Source: Methylobacter psychrophilus
GTDB lineage: Bacteria; Pseudomonadota; Gammaproteobacteria; Methylococcales; Methylomonadaceae
DNA length: 64,000 nucleotides
Direction of reading: 5' to 3'
NCBI RefSeq assembly: GCF_025583945.1
Contig: NZ_JAOEGU010000006.1
Span: forward strand, 1-64,000
Below are positions 1 through 9,640 of the stretch, one piece after another; positions within the stretch are counted from its first letter, which is position 1; every line of letters starts with the position of its first letter. Both the position numbers and the translations under genes were made by a program. Below the pieces are notes generated by a model that worked only from the letters and a program-made list of their open reading frames with translations, did no database searches and was not told the DNA's origin.

Positions 1-198
1 CTTCAGGCTTGTGTCTTGGTAATTGAGCATAAGGAGTCATGGCTATCCGTGTTTTCAGAGGTAGATCACTATTTTAACCTTATAAAGGCCAAATTCTATG
101 TCGATTATTTAGGAAAGATGTCTAATGACTACAAGAACAGATATTTGCTCCTGCAAACTCTGCATTCACCACATCCCTGTGGATTATGCAGAAAGTAG
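1..198 (+). CDS. 3' end of an unknown reading frame, cut by the window edge
   Basis: The frame is open from base 1 to a TAG stop at 196-198 and gives about 65 residues, with ATG codons only well inside. I recognise no family. Its last 23 residues resemble a second place in the window (minus strand, 28881-28949) in this same frame: both read D-x-K-x-R-Y-L-L-L-Q then L-x-S-x-H-P-x-G-L. Several DNA differences between the two are silent, such as TTG/TTA and CTG/CTA for leucine. That supports either a short coding tail or a dispersed repeat that happens to be open. It converges on feoC. Confidence that this is a real protein end is low. Confidence 0.3.
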   Translation, partial: LQACVLVIEHKESWLSVFSEVDHYFNLIKAKFYVDYLGKMSNDYKNRYLLLQTLHSPHPCGLCRK

Positions 199-247
199 AA
201 TCGCTTATGGAACAAGTGATCAAGGGCAACACAGAAAGTCAGCTTGC

Positions 248-472
248 TTACTTGTCTACCCATTCGTAAAACTCTGTCAAAGCCGGATCACATTTGCAAC
301 AACTGGTGCCACAGGAAGTCTCTTTTGACAATTTCCGTACGCTACCCTTGCTCATCCATTTACCCAGCATACCGCGCAAGGCATCTGCATCCATGCTAAA
401 GTGATTGACCAAATCAGCCAAAGCAACTCTGTGCTGTTGTTTTAAATAACTACGCAAATCAGATAAAATCAC
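248..472 (-). CDS. feoC: FeoC-like transcriptional regulator / Fe-S protein of ferrous iron uptake
   Basis: A 74-residue protein, the usual size of FeoC. The N-terminal half is a small winged-helix domain (LSDLRSYLKQQHRVALADLV), and the second half holds a cysteine cluster CGTSCCKC near residue 55. In FeoC proteins such a cluster binds an iron-sulfur centre and probably senses iron or oxygen. FeoC regulates or stabilises FeoB. The start overlaps the end of feoB by 14 bases, so the two are translationally coupled and transcribed as feoA-feoB-feoC. Identification rests on size, cysteine motif and position. Confidence 0.88.
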   Translation of the reverse strand: MILSDLRSYLKQQHRVALADLVNHFSMDADALRGMLGKWMSKGSVRKLSKETSCGTSCCKCDPALTEFYEWVDK

Positions 473-2804
473 TTATTGACTCCTGAGGGTGTTTTGTAAA
501 AGTATTTTTTCCGGTTAGCCATAACCCCAGTAAAACCAATAAAAAAGCGCTGATTAGCCCACCAATCCACACTAATGAATAATCAGGATGTTGGCTATAA
601 GTCATGGCCTGATAAAAAATAGTCGCTGACATATAAGCAATACCAGTAGTCCAGAACACGACAAATACTGTCCAACCGGCATTGGTTTCTCTATAAATAG
701 CTGCTGTTGCCGCAACACACGGGGCATAAAGCAAAATAAATAACAGGTATGCAAACGCCCCCGCTTTACCGTCAAAACTATGCTGCATGGCTGCAAAAGT
801 ATCCATCTTGACTTCCTGCTCAGTAGCAGCAGAACCTATATCATTGAGCGTACCAATATTTAATCCCAGAGGATCTAAAATATTATCGGCAATAGCACTT
901 AGATTTTCAGGTACGGTTGCACACGCTGCCAGTAATGCCTCTTTAAGATTAAATACTGACTTATCATCAGACGATACGTCAGAAGTTGCTGCAAGCTGAC
1001 TATATAAGGCATCGAGAGTACCCACAACCGCCTCTTTAGCCAACACACCGGTAAAAATACCGACGGTTGCCGGCCAGTTGTCTTTTTCAATACCCATAGG
1101 CTTAAACGCCGGGGTTAACGCTCGCCCAATTTCACTTAATACCGATTTATTACTGTTTTCCTGACCAAAGCTGCCATCCGTACCCAGCGCATTAAGAAAG
1201 TTTAATACCAACACCATGGGTATAATCACCTTGCCCGCATTAAACAAGAATGATTTTAGCCGATCCCAGGTCCTAATAAAAACCCCGCGTAATGTTGGCA
1301 AATGGTAGGCGGGCAACTCCATAATAAAGGGTGCTGACTCCCCTTTAAATAGGGTGTGCCGCATGATTAGCCCGGTTAAAACTGCAACGGCAATGCCCAA
1401 CAAATACAAACCAAAAACCAGATTCTGCCCGCCAACCGGGAAAAAAGCTGCCGCAAATAAAGCATAAACAGGTAATCTGGCTCCGCAAGACATAAAGGGA
1501 TTCATCAGGTTGGTAAGAATCCTGTCGCGTTGATTTTCAAGCGTTCTGGTCGCCATAATAGCTGGCACATTACAACCAAAACCAACTATCATCGGTACAA
1601 ACGACTTACCAGGCAGGCCAATCATACGCATGAATCTATCCATCACAAAGGCCGCTCTGGCCATATACCCTGAATCTTCCAGGGCGGATAAAAACATAAA
1701 CAAAAAGCCGATAATCGGTATAAAAGTAGCCACCACCTGAATGCCACCGCCGGCTCCCTTGGTAATTAAGACAATCAGCCATTGTGGTAAGTTTATTTCT
1801 GCCAATACCAGACTTAAGCCATCCACCAATAAAGCACCGACTGATTGATCAAAAAAATCAACAAAAGCACTACCAATATTAATTGTAAACATGAACATGG
1901 CGTACATGACCAATAAAAATACCGGGATACCTAAAAACCGGTTTAGAACAATGGCATCAATTTTTTCTGTGGCATGTCGACTAACTTCATTAAGCCGGCA
2001 TACAGCACCCTGAATCAGTGTGTTAACAAATCCATAACGGGCATCCGCGGCAAGAATATCGATCTCATCGTCTGTTTCAGCTTCTACTCTGCGCTGCAAA
2101 CCGATAACTGTCGGCATCAGTGCTTTACCGGCAAACTGTCTGGCGAGAGTATCATCTTCTAATAACCTGACAGCCAGCCAGCGCAAATCACACTGGCGTT
2201 TATTGGCAATTTCAACTAACTCGGGTGAAATATCAGCAATGGCTTGCTCTAAAGCTGCTGTATAACTGATACTTACCGATGGCACCGGCTTGGTAATCGC
2301 AGCACTATTAATCACTGATTTTAATGTACTGATACCTTCCTTGCTAGATGCAGAAATAGGAATAACAGGACAACCCAACTGCGCAGCCAGAAAGTCACAA
2401 TCTATTTTAATACCATTTTTTTTAACTGCATCCATCATATTGAGCACCAAAATCATTGGTACGCGCATTTCGATAAGTTGCGACGTTAAATACAAATTTC
2501 GTTCTATATTAGAGGCATCAACAATATTAATGATTAAGTCTGCATCCCGCGACGCAACATAATCCCGGGCCACTTTTTCATCCAAAGAAACCTGATCATC
2601 CGCTGCTTCTAATGAATAAGTACCAGGTAAATCAACTAATTCAATCAGTTTATTAGCATGAGAATATTCACCCGTCTTTTTTTCAACGGTTACGCCGGGC
2701 CAGTTACCGACATGCTGTTTGGAACCAGTCAGTACATTAAAAAGGGTTGTTTTACCACAATTAGGATTACCAACAACACCTACTGTAAAATCAGTTTTCA
2801 TCAT
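459..2804 (-). CDS. feoB: FeoB ferrous iron transporter
   Basis: A 781-residue GTP-dependent inner-membrane Fe(II) transporter of normal length. The N-terminal G domain shows G1 GNPNCGKTTLFN (about residue 12), the switch motif VDLPGTYSLEA (about 58) and G4 NMMD (about 123). A helical spacer follows, then the membrane part from about residue 285 with the Gate-type segment GFGCNVPAIMATRTLE and further helices up to about 760. The gene overlaps feoA by four bases (ATGA) and feoC by 14. In a methanotroph it would supply Fe(II) under low oxygen, for example for cytochromes. Nothing in the sequence suggests damage. Confidence 0.97.
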   Translation of the reverse strand: MMKTDFTVGVVGNPNCGKTTLFNVLTGSKQHVGNWPGVTVEKKTGEYSHANKLIELVDLPGTYSLEAADDQVSLDEKVARDYVASRDADLIINIVDASNIERNLYLTSQLIEMRVPMILVLNMMDAVKKNGIKIDCDFLAAQLGCPVIPISASSKEGISTLKSVINSAAITKPVPSVSISYTAALEQAIADISPELVEIANKRQCDLRWLAVRLLEDDTLARQFAGKALMPTVIGLQRRVEAETDDEIDILAADARYGFVNTLIQGAVCRLNEVSRHATEKIDAIVLNRFLGIPVFLLVMYAMFMFTINIGSAFVDFFDQSVGALLVDGLSLVLAEINLPQWLIVLITKGAGGGIQVVATFIPIIGFLFMFLSALEDSGYMARAAFVMDRFMRMIGLPGKSFVPMIVGFGCNVPAIMATRTLENQRDRILTNLMNPFMSCGARLPVYALFAAAFFPVGGQNLVFGLYLLGIAVAVLTGLIMRHTLFKGESAPFIMELPAYHLPTLRGVFIRTWDRLKSFLFNAGKVIIPMVLVLNFLNALGTDGSFGQENSNKSVLSEIGRALTPAFKPMGIEKDNWPATVGIFTGVLAKEAVVGTLDALYSQLAATSDVSSDDKSVFNLKEALLAACATVPENLSAIADNILDPLGLNIGTLNDIGSAATEQEVKMDTFAAMQHSFDGKAGAFAYLLFILLYAPCVAATAAIYRETNAGWTVFVVFWTTGIAYMSATIFYQAMTYSQHPDYSLVWIGGLISAFLLVLLGLWLTGKNTFTKHPQESISDFI

Positions 2805-3034
2805 AGTTTCTCTATCAGTAATATTGCCGCTTCATCTTTACGTAAGGTTAATGAAAACCCACGCAATTTAATTTCAACGGGGTCACCCATAGGTGCAAAC
2901 CGGGTAATACGAAATTCAGTACCGGGAGTCAAGCCCATGGCCAGTAAGCGTTTTCGATAAGCCTTACCGGATTGCTCAAAGCCTACTATCTTTCCCAAGT
3001 CACCGACATTAAGGTTTTTTAAGCTTATTGACAT
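2801..3034 (-). CDS. feoA: FeoA, small SH3-like partner of FeoB
   Basis: A 77-residue cytoplasmic protein with the FeoA core fold: SISLKNLNVGDLGKIVGFEQ at the start, then LLAMGLTPGTEFRITRFAPMGDPVEI, a beta-rich SH3-like pattern. FeoA is needed for FeoB activity, probably by binding its G domain. It is the first gene of the feoABC operon and overlaps feoB by four bases. The upstream 450 bases contain a possible Fur operator and no gene. Confidence 0.95.
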   Translation of the reverse strand: MSISLKNLNVGDLGKIVGFEQSGKAYRKRLLAMGLTPGTEFRITRFAPMGDPVEIKLRGFSLTLRKDEAAILLIEKL

Positions 3035-3079
3035 GAATGCAACCCCGATAATAAAATTTATTGAATAATCTAAAAGAAC

Positions 3080-3106
3080 AATGATTAATCAACAATCATT
3101 CTCATT
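3080..3106 (-). promoter_or_regulatory. possible Fur box upstream of feoA
   Basis: About 46-72 bases before the feoA start the minus strand contains AATGAGAATGATTGTTGATT followed by AATCATT, a run of NAT(A/T)AT-like hexamers with partial dyad symmetry. The best alignment to the Fur 7-1-7 consensus matches about 10 of 14 positions. Fur control of feoABC is common in Gammaproteobacteria; here it is inferred. Confidence 0.45.
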
Positions 3107-3488
3107 ACCAACAAATATAGCATACAATCAAAACAAGTAGCATTAAAAATTACAAACAGTTGATTTTCAAAAATAACTGCATACTGAATTTGATTAAAGA
3201 ACAACGAATGGAACAGAGTAATTAAAGAAGAAGGAGTATTGAGATATTACCAAGATTTATTCGATTGAAATATTTTTTACTTGGCAATGGCCAAGTTAGA
3301 CTTCATTGCGTTAATTCAAGTAACAGCAATATGTGTAGGATTTTGATGGGAGGGTCAAGTAGAAAATTGACGTTAAAACAGGCGGATGTATTCAAACAAA
3401 ATATTTTAAAAATCAACGCAATAACAAGAATTATAGGAAGTGATGAACCTTACTTATCTATCAACTTGTTGCTGCGTTAAATTAATCT
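3107..3488. other. intergenic region between feoA and ihfB, no convincing gene
   Basis: AT-rich stretch upstream of feoA and downstream of ihfB. It probably holds the feoA promoter near its left end. One open frame of 71 codons (3265-3480, plus strand) has no ribosome binding site, no recognisable motif and odd composition, so I do not call it. No tRNA or clear terminator seen. Confidence 0.6.
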
Positions 3489-3794
3489 TTAGTCCGTTAT
3501 TTCAAACTGATGACTAGCGCTATCAACTCGATCGCGTAACTCTTTACCAGGTTTAAAATGTGGAACATGCTTTTCAGCCAAGGCTACAGATTCACCAGTT
3601 TTTGGATTTCGCCCCATACGTGGAGGGCGCTTGTGTAACGAAAAACTGCCAAAACCTCTAATCTCAATTCTTTTACCGGAAGATAATGCTTGATTCATTT
3701 TCTCAATGATGCATTTTACTGCCAACTCTACATCTTTCAGCGCCAGATGTGGTTGTTTTTTAGCAAGCGCTTCAATTAGTTCTGATTTTGTCAC
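3489..3794 (-). CDS. ihfB: Integration host factor beta subunit
   Basis: A 101-residue DNA-bending protein of the HU/IHF family. The signature [10 protein letters not shown] and the beta-arm lead [20 protein letters not shown] are typical of IhfB rather than HU. It pairs with IhfA (not in the window). The gene lies directly after rpsA, as in E. coli. A hairpin with a T-rich tail separates it from rpsA, so only part of the rpsA transcription should continue into ihfB unless ihfB also has its own promoter. Confidence 0.96.
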   Translation of the reverse strand: MTKSELIEALAKKQPHLALKDVELAVKCIIEKMNQALSSGKRIEIRGFGSFSLHKRPPRMGRNPKTGESVALAEKHVPHFKPGKELRDRVDSASHQFEITD

Positions 3795-3810
3795 ATTCTA
3801 TCCTGTGAAA

Positions 3811-3848
3811 AAGAAAAAATCAGAGGGCAAGTATTACTACCTGCCCTC
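3811..3848 (-). terminator. hairpin with T-tract between rpsA and ihfB
   Basis: On the minus strand an 11-bp stem (GAGGGCAGGTA pairing with TACTTGCCCTC, one G-T pair) with loop GTAA is followed by TGATTTTTTC. It sits 11 bases after the rpsA stop. It fits an intrinsic terminator or attenuator that lowers ihfB expression relative to rpsA. Confidence 0.7.
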
Positions 3849-3858
3849 GTCATGGTCT

Positions 3859-5520
3859 TTATTTTTCCATTTGCTTGAATATATCAGCGAATGTAGGCGT
3901 TCCAACTGATTGTTGGGAATGATCTTTAATAGAATGAGTTTCTTCGTCTTGATCTTTCGCTTTAATTGACAGAGAAATTGACTTGCTTTTCTTATCTACA
4001 CCAATAAACTTGGCTTCAAGAGTGTCGCCTTCTTTCAGTAATGTGCGGGCATCCTCAACGCGATCACGCTGAATTTCGGAAGCACGTAAATAACCTTCAA
4101 CATTATCCTCTAAAGTAATAATGGCACCTTTGGCGTCAACTTCCTTAATAACTCCTTTTACCAAGCTACCTTTTTCATGGGTCGCTAAAAAGTTTTGGAA
4201 TGGATCTTGCTCAAGTTGTTTGATACCTAATGAAATACGTTCACGTTCGGAATCAACCGCCAAGATAACAGTTTCCAGTTCATCACCTTTTTTGAATTCG
4301 CGAACGGATGCTTCGCCATCATCTGCCCAAGAAATATCAGACATATGAACCAGACCATCAATACCACCATCAAGGCCAATGAAAATACCAAAATCAGTAA
4401 TTGATTTGATTTTTCCAGAAATCTTGTCACCTTTATTGTGGGTTGCTGCAAACTCATCCCAAGGATTAGTTTTGCACTGTTTCATGCCTAAAGAAATACG
4501 ACGACGTTCTTCATCGATTTCCAGAACCATTACTTCAACTTCATCGCCTAATTGAACAAGTTTGGAAGGATTGACGTTTTTGTTGGTCCAATCCATTTCA
4601 GAAACGTGAACCAAACCTTCAACGCCTTCTTCAATTTCAACAAAACAACCGTAATCAGTTAGATTGTTAACTTTACCAAATACGCGTGTTCCTGCTGGGT
4701 AACGACGGGCAATGTTTTGCCATGGATCTTCACCCATTTGTTTCATACCCAAAGAAACCCGATTTTTTTCTTTATCGTATTTCAGGACTTTAACTTTAAT
4801 TTCTTGACCGATTTCTACACACTCAGATGGGTGACGAACACGACGCCATGCCATATCAGTAATATGCAACAGACCGTCGATACCACCTAAATCAATAAAT
4901 GCGCCATAATCAGTCAGATTTTTAACAACACCGGTAACCACTGCGCCTTCTTCCAGTGTTTTCAGTAATTCTTCTCTTTCTGCACTGTATTCTTTTTCAA
5001 CTACGGCGCGACGAGACAGAACAACGTTATTACGTTTTTGATCAATCTTGATAACTTTAAATTCCAGATCACGATTTTCAAGGAAAGTCGTATCTCTGAT
5101 TGGACGAACATCAACCAATGACCCAGGTAAGAAAGCACGTAAAGCACCAACCGACACCGTGAATCCACCGCGAACTTTACCGGTAATTCTACCGATAATA
5201 GTGGCTTCTTTTTCAAAGGCTGTTTCAAGTTCTGACCAAGCTTTGTTTTTCTTCGCTTTATCTCGGGAAAGAAGGGTAGCACCCAAGCCATCTTCAAATA
5301 AATCCAGGGCAACTTCAACTTCATCGCCAATGGCAACTTCTAATTCACCATCGTTATTTAAAAACTGCCATTTAGGAATGACGCCTTCTGATTTAGAATG
5401 TGTACTGACGATAACCATATCATTTTCGATATCGATTACAGTACCCATCAACATGGCACCAGGACTCATTTTGGTCTTGGTTAAACTTTCTTCAAGTAGT
5501 GCAGCAAAGCTTTCGCTCAT
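3859..5520 (-). CDS. rpsA: 30S ribosomal protein S1
   Basis: A 553-residue protein built of six S1 (OB-fold) RNA-binding repeats, close to the usual length. Repeat motifs include [40 protein letters not shown] and [20 protein letters not shown]; the first two, degenerate repeats dock S1 to the ribosome. The open frame extends 23 codons further upstream, but the ATG at 5520 ([11 protein letters not shown]) has a GGGAAA site in front and matches other S1 proteins, so I chose it. S1 brings structured mRNAs to the ribosome. It follows cmk, the classical cmk-rpsA-ihfB order. Confidence 0.97.
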   Translation of the reverse strand: MSESFAALLEESLTKTKMSPGAMLMGTVIDIENDMVIVSTHSKSEGVIPKWQFLNNDGELEVAIGDEVEVALDLFEDGLGATLLSRDKAKKNKAWSELETAFEKEATIIGRITGKVRGGFTVSVGALRAFLPGSLVDVRPIRDTTFLENRDLEFKVIKIDQKRNNVVLSRRAVVEKEYSAEREELLKTLEEGAVVTGVVKNLTDYGAFIDLGGIDGLLHITDMAWRRVRHPSECVEIGQEIKVKVLKYDKEKNRVSLGMKQMGEDPWQNIARRYPAGTRVFGKVNNLTDYGCFVEIEEGVEGLVHVSEMDWTNKNVNPSKLVQLGDEVEVMVLEIDEERRRISLGMKQCKTNPWDEFAATHNKGDKISGKIKSITDFGIFIGLDGGIDGLVHMSDISWADDGEASVREFKKGDELETVILAVDSERERISLGIKQLEQDPFQNFLATHEKGSLVKGVIKEVDAKGAIITLEDNVEGYLRASEIQRDRVEDARTLLKEGDTLEAKFIGVDKKSKSISLSIKAKDQDEETHSIKDHSQQSVGTPTFADIFKQMEK

Positions 5521-5620
5521 TTTATTATTTCCCAAGCTTGTCGAAACTCGAACAAACCTTTTCTTTATCAAAGTTAAAAAAAACCGCACTTACCATTAAG
5601 TGGGGCCAGACAAAAAATCC

Positions 5621-6277
5621 TTAACGGATTAAATTCAAAACTTCTTCAACCACCGCCGTTATAGCCATGTCAGAAGAATCAATGTATAGCGCATCGCTGG
5701 CCATTGTTAATGGAGAGGCTTTACGCTCCATATCACGTCGGTCACGTACTTCTATTTCATTTATTATCGTTGCAATGTTAGCATCAATTTCTTTCTCTAT
5801 CAACTGTTTATATCGTCTTTGCGCTCTTTTCAGGGCACTGGCCGTTAAAAATACTTTGTTTTCAGCATCCGGGAAAACCACAGTACCCATATCACGGCCA
5901 TCAGCGACCAGTCCCGGCGGCCGCCTGAAATCTTGCTGCTTTTTTAACAATACCTCCCTTACTTCCGGCAACGCAGCAATCTGCGAAGCGATATTGCCCG
6001 TACTTTCAAGCCCCAATTGACCGGTGATATCCTCACCATTGAGCTTAACGATTAATTCATCACCACAGTCAAACTCTAACGTCATAGCTTGCGCTACTTT
6101 AACAATCTCACTACTGTTTTCCAAGTCAACGGAAGTTTTTTGCAATGCAATAGCCAATGATCGATAAATAGAACCACTATCCAGATAATTCCAACCCAGT
6201 TTTTTCGCTACCAACCGACTAACAGTGCCTTTACCAGCACCACTAGGACCATCAATCGTTAAAACAGGGACTTGCAT
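5621..6277 (-). CDS. cmk: Cytidylate (CMP) kinase
   Basis: A 218-residue kinase that phosphorylates CMP/dCMP with ATP. It shows the P-loop IDGPSGAGKGTVSR near the start, DSGSIYRSLA, the nucleotide-binding VADGRDMGTVVFPDA (about residue 125) and the lid RRYKQL. The ATG at 6277 overlaps the stop of the preceding tyrA-aroA gene (TGATG), so translation is coupled. An upstream TTG at 6292 would add five residues but lies inside aroA and is less likely. Confidence 0.96.
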   Translation of the reverse strand: MQVPVLTIDGPSGAGKGTVSRLVAKKLGWNYLDSGSIYRSLAIALQKTSVDLENSSEIVKVAQAMTLEFDCGDELIVKLNGEDITGQLGLESTGNIASQIAALPEVREVLLKKQQDFRRPPGLVADGRDMGTVVFPDAENKVFLTASALKRAQRRYKQLIEKEIDANIATIINEIEVRDRRDMERKASPLTMASDALYIDSSDMAITAVVEEVLNLIR

Positions 6278-8472
6278 CAGGATTCCATACAAACCAAAGC
6301 TAATCCCAGACGCTTTACCAAATCCTTAAACTCGGGAAAAGAAGTATTCACATTAGCGCAATCCAGAATAGTAATCGGTGCATTGGCCCGCAATCCGGCA
6401 ATCGAAAAAGCCATGGCAATTCGATGATCACCATGCGATGTCACTACGCCACCGCCTATCGAACCACCTTTAATAATCATGCCATCCTCAGTCGACTGAG
6501 CATCAACACCCAATAACTGCAAACCATCCGCCATTACCTGGATACGGTCAGATTCTTTAACCCTAAGCTCTTCGGCGCCACTTAATCGGGTTTGTCCTGT
6601 CGCGCAGGCAGCGGCAATAAATAATACCGGAAACTCATCAATAGCCAATGGCACTAATTCTTCAGGGATATCGATACCCTTAAGAGGACTGTAAACCACA
6701 TGTAAATCAGCAACCGGCTCACCACCGACGACCCGCTCATTAAGTACCTCAATGTTGGCACCCATCAATCTGAGAATATCAATAACACCGGTACGGGTAG
6801 GATTAATACCAACATGCTTTAACAATAGATCAGATCCAGGTGCAATGGATGCACCGACCAAAAAGAATGCTGCCGAGGAGATATCACTGGGCACATCAAT
6901 ATCTGCTGCTGTTAAACGCCCCTGTGCATTAATAGTGACCTTACTGCCTTGTTGCTTGACGGGATAGGAAAAACCCGACAACATCCGCTCAGTATGATCG
7001 CGTGTGGGCGCAGGCTCAGTAACACTGGTTTCGCCTTCAGCATACATGCCTGCCAGCAACAAACAGGATTTTACTTGCGCACTTGCCATTGGCATCAAGT
7101 AATCTATGCCCTTTAATTGCCCGGCTTTGCCGGTAATGTATAGCGGAGCAGTACCTTTTTCAGTCGCTTTTATATCAGCGCCCATCATTGCCAATGGTTC
7201 TGTGACCCGTTTCATGGGCCTACCGGACAAGGATTTATCACCAGTCAATACTGAATTAAATGCTTGCCCGGCCAACAACCCACTCAACAAGCGCATGGAG
7301 GTGCCGGAATTACCCAAATACAACTCATTTTTAGGCTCTTTTAAGCCCTGCTTGCCAACACCATGGATCGTTAAACAACCATTAACCGGCCCTTCAATTT
7401 CCACACCCATATCACGAAATGCCTGCAAGGTTGCCAAAGCATCTTCAGCTTCAAGAAAACCCTTAACATGTGTCACGCCATCAGCCAACGAGCCTAGCAT
7501 AATAGATCGATGTGACATGGATTTATCACCCGGCACTCGGGCCTCACCTTGTAACACACCACCGGGTTGCACTTTAAATGTGATTGATTTTGACATATTC
7601 CCTTCAAACTGATTAAGAAAGCGCTGCCTTGCAGTGTTGGCATACGCAAAGATGGTTAAAAGCTGCTGGTTATCATCGTTTTCCAACAAGTGCTGTATTT
7701 TATCCAGTTGTTCCCTTGTCTGTTCAAGCAAGGGGATTATTTCATTTTTATTGGCTGAACAAATATCCCGCCACATAACCGGATCACTGGATGCAATCCG
7801 CGTAAAATCCCTAAAACCACCCGCCGCATAGTTAAAAATTTCACTTTGCTCATCTTTATGACCCAACATATCTACTAAAGCAAAGGCCAAAATATGCGGT
7901 AAATGGCTGGTGGCGGCCAATACTGCATCATGATGGTTGACATCCATAACCGACACCACAGAACCGCAGCCTTCCCAGAAACATTGAATTTTATGCAGGG
8001 CTTCTGTGTTGGTATGCTGTAAAGGAGTAATAATGAGGCGTTTATTCAAAAACAAATCATCGACAGAGGCGCCGACACCACTTTGCTCTGCTCCCGCGAT
8101 GGGATGTGCAGGAACCAAATTATCAGGCACCATTCCAAAAGCCCGCTGCGCCGCTGAAACCACACTACCTTTGGTGCTACCTACATCGGTATAAATCGTG
8201 TGTTCTGACCAAAACGGCTTAAGCGAGGCAAAAATATTTTCAATAGCCGCAACCGGTGTGGCAATAACAACACAATCAGCGCCTTTTACAGCTTGCCCTA
8301 TCTGTAAATAATAGTCATCAATAACGCCTAACTGTTTTGCAGCTTCAAGGTTTTGCAAATCCTCTGGGCGACCGTAGCCAACAATGCTTTTGCTTAACCC
8401 GTATTTTCTGGCGGCACGAGCAATAGAGCCGCCAATTAAACCAACACCGACAATGCAGAGCCGATTAAACAT
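6277..8472 (-). CDS. tyrA-aroA: Bifunctional prephenate dehydrogenase / EPSP synthase (TyrA-AroA fusion)
   Basis: A 731-residue fusion. Residues 1-290 are an NAD-dependent prephenate/arogenate dehydrogenase (Rossmann motif VGVGLIGGSIARAA at residue 8; GAEQSGVGAS with the substrate His region HPIAGAE). From about residue 297 comes 3-phosphoshikimate 1-carboxyvinyltransferase: PGDKSMSHRSIMLGSLADG, GNSGTSMRLLSGLLAG, and the C-terminal HGDHRIAMAFSIAGLRA. The same fusion is known in Pseudomonas and relatives, so it is normal for the class. It feeds chorismate and tyrosine synthesis. It overlaps hisC by eight bases and cmk by one, giving a compact operon. Confidence 0.96.
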   Translation of the reverse strand: MFNRLCIVGVGLIGGSIARAARKYGLSKSIVGYGRPEDLQNLEAAKQLGVIDDYYLQIGQAVKGADCVVIATPVAAIENIFASLKPFWSEHTIYTDVGSTKGSVVSAAQRAFGMVPDNLVPAHPIAGAEQSGVGASVDDLFLNKRLIITPLQHTNTEALHKIQCFWEGCGSVVSVMDVNHHDAVLAATSHLPHILAFALVDMLGHKDEQSEIFNYAAGGFRDFTRIASSDPVMWRDICSANKNEIIPLLEQTREQLDKIQHLLENDDNQQLLTIFAYANTARQRFLNQFEGNMSKSITFKVQPGGVLQGEARVPGDKSMSHRSIMLGSLADGVTHVKGFLEAEDALATLQAFRDMGVEIEGPVNGCLTIHGVGKQGLKEPKNELYLGNSGTSMRLLSGLLAGQAFNSVLTGDKSLSGRPMKRVTEPLAMMGADIKATEKGTAPLYITGKAGQLKGIDYLMPMASAQVKSCLLLAGMYAEGETSVTEPAPTRDHTERMLSGFSYPVKQQGSKVTINAQGRLTAADIDVPSDISSAAFFLVGASIAPGSDLLLKHVGINPTRTGVIDILRLMGANIEVLNERVVGGEPVADLHVVYSPLKGIDIPEELVPLAIDEFPVLFIAAACATGQTRLSGAEELRVKESDRIQVMADGLQLLGVDAQSTEDGMIIKGGSIGGGVVTSHGDHRIAMAFSIAGLRANAPITILDCANVNTSFPEFKDLVKRLGLALVCMES

Positions 8473-9577
8473 TAGCCAACGTGTCAGCTAACGCCTGTAA
8501 AAATATTTGATTTTCTGTCTTCGTTCCTACGCTAATGCGTAAATGTTCAGGTAATTCATAATTACCCACCGGCCTGACAATAACGCCTTTGCGTAACAAA
8601 GCCTCATAAACAGGCTGTCCTGCCTGCTTTAAGTCTACCAAAACAAAATTTCCTGCTGACGGAATCCATTCCAGATCCAAACTTTTAAAGCCGTCTGTCA
8701 ATTGTTGCATACCTTGCGCATTCACGGAAATAGTCTGTTGTAAATGTTCGTTATCAGTCAATGCCGCTTCTGCTGCAACTAATGCCAAAGTATTATTATT
8801 AAAAGGCTGACGTACCCGATTTAGAATATCAGCAAGCGATGGACTGGATAAACCATAACCAATGCGTAATCCAGCCAGGCCATAAGCTTTAGAAAAAGTC
8901 CGGGTAATCAATAAATTAGGAAACTTTTTTAACCAATCAATCGAATTAACCAACTCAACACGACTAACAAATTCAAAATAGGCTTCATCCAGTACACACA
9001 CACAAGTATCCGGCAATGCACCAATAAATTGCTCCAAACTCGCCTGACTTAGCAAAGTACCCGTTGGATTATTAGGATTAGCAATAAATACCAGACGCGT
9101 TTTTTCGGTGACCGCTTGCAACATGGCATCCAAATCGTGACCATAATTCAATGCCGGCACAACTACCGCAGTAGCTCCAACCGCTTGCGTTACCAGAGGA
9201 TACACCGCAAAAGCATGCTGTGAAAAAACCACTTCATACGCCGGCGTTAAAAATGCCCTGGCTACCAACTCAAGAATTTCATTAGAGCCATTACCCAACG
9301 TTATCTGGCTCATATCAACGGCATATTTCTCGGCTAAAGCCTGCTTTAACGCAAAGCCGTTACCATCGGGATATAGTGCCAAAGCCGGTAAAGCTGCCTG
9401 AATGGCTGACAGGGCTTTTTTTCCCGGCCCTAAAGGATTTTCATTGGATGCCAGCTTTATGATTTGGGTAAGCCCCAATTCGCGCTCAAGCTCATCAATC
9501 GGTTTGCCCGCCTTATAAGGGATAAGCTGTTGCACACCTATTGCTGCCAGATGGTAAATTTTATCGGTAGTATTCAT
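8465..9577 (-). CDS. hisC: Histidinol-phosphate aminotransferase
   Basis: A 370-residue PLP-dependent class I/II aminotransferase. The PLP lysine lies in TRTFSKAYGLAGLRIG (about residue 227), the cofactor Asp in CVLDEAYFEF, and the phosphate contact in LGNGSNEI. It is placed between pheA and the tyrA-aroA fusion. In Pseudomonas the enzyme at this position (HisC2 type) can also use aromatic 2-oxo acids, so it may serve both histidine and tyrosine/phenylalanine synthesis; substrate choice cannot be read from the sequence. Confidence 0.94.
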   Translation of the reverse strand: MNTTDKIYHLAAIGVQQLIPYKAGKPIDELERELGLTQIIKLASNENPLGPGKKALSAIQAALPALALYPDGNGFALKQALAEKYAVDMSQITLGNGSNEILELVARAFLTPAYEVVFSQHAFAVYPLVTQAVGATAVVVPALNYGHDLDAMLQAVTEKTRLVFIANPNNPTGTLLSQASLEQFIGALPDTCVCVLDEAYFEFVSRVELVNSIDWLKKFPNLLITRTFSKAYGLAGLRIGYGLSSPSLADILNRVRQPFNNNTLALVAAEAALTDNEHLQQTISVNAQGMQQLTDGFKSLDLEWIPSAGNFVLVDLKQAGQPVYEALLRKGVIVRPVGNYELPEHLRISVGTKTENQIFLQALADTLANV

Positions 9578-9640
9578 GACATTTAAATTAAGAATATTTT
9601 ACTATTGCCGCAGCAAATATTGATTAGCATACAAAGCCCC

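Noticed and set aside
3265-3480. 71-codon plus-strand frame between feoA and ihfB
   Set aside because: No ribosome binding site, no motif, and composition of random AT-rich translation.
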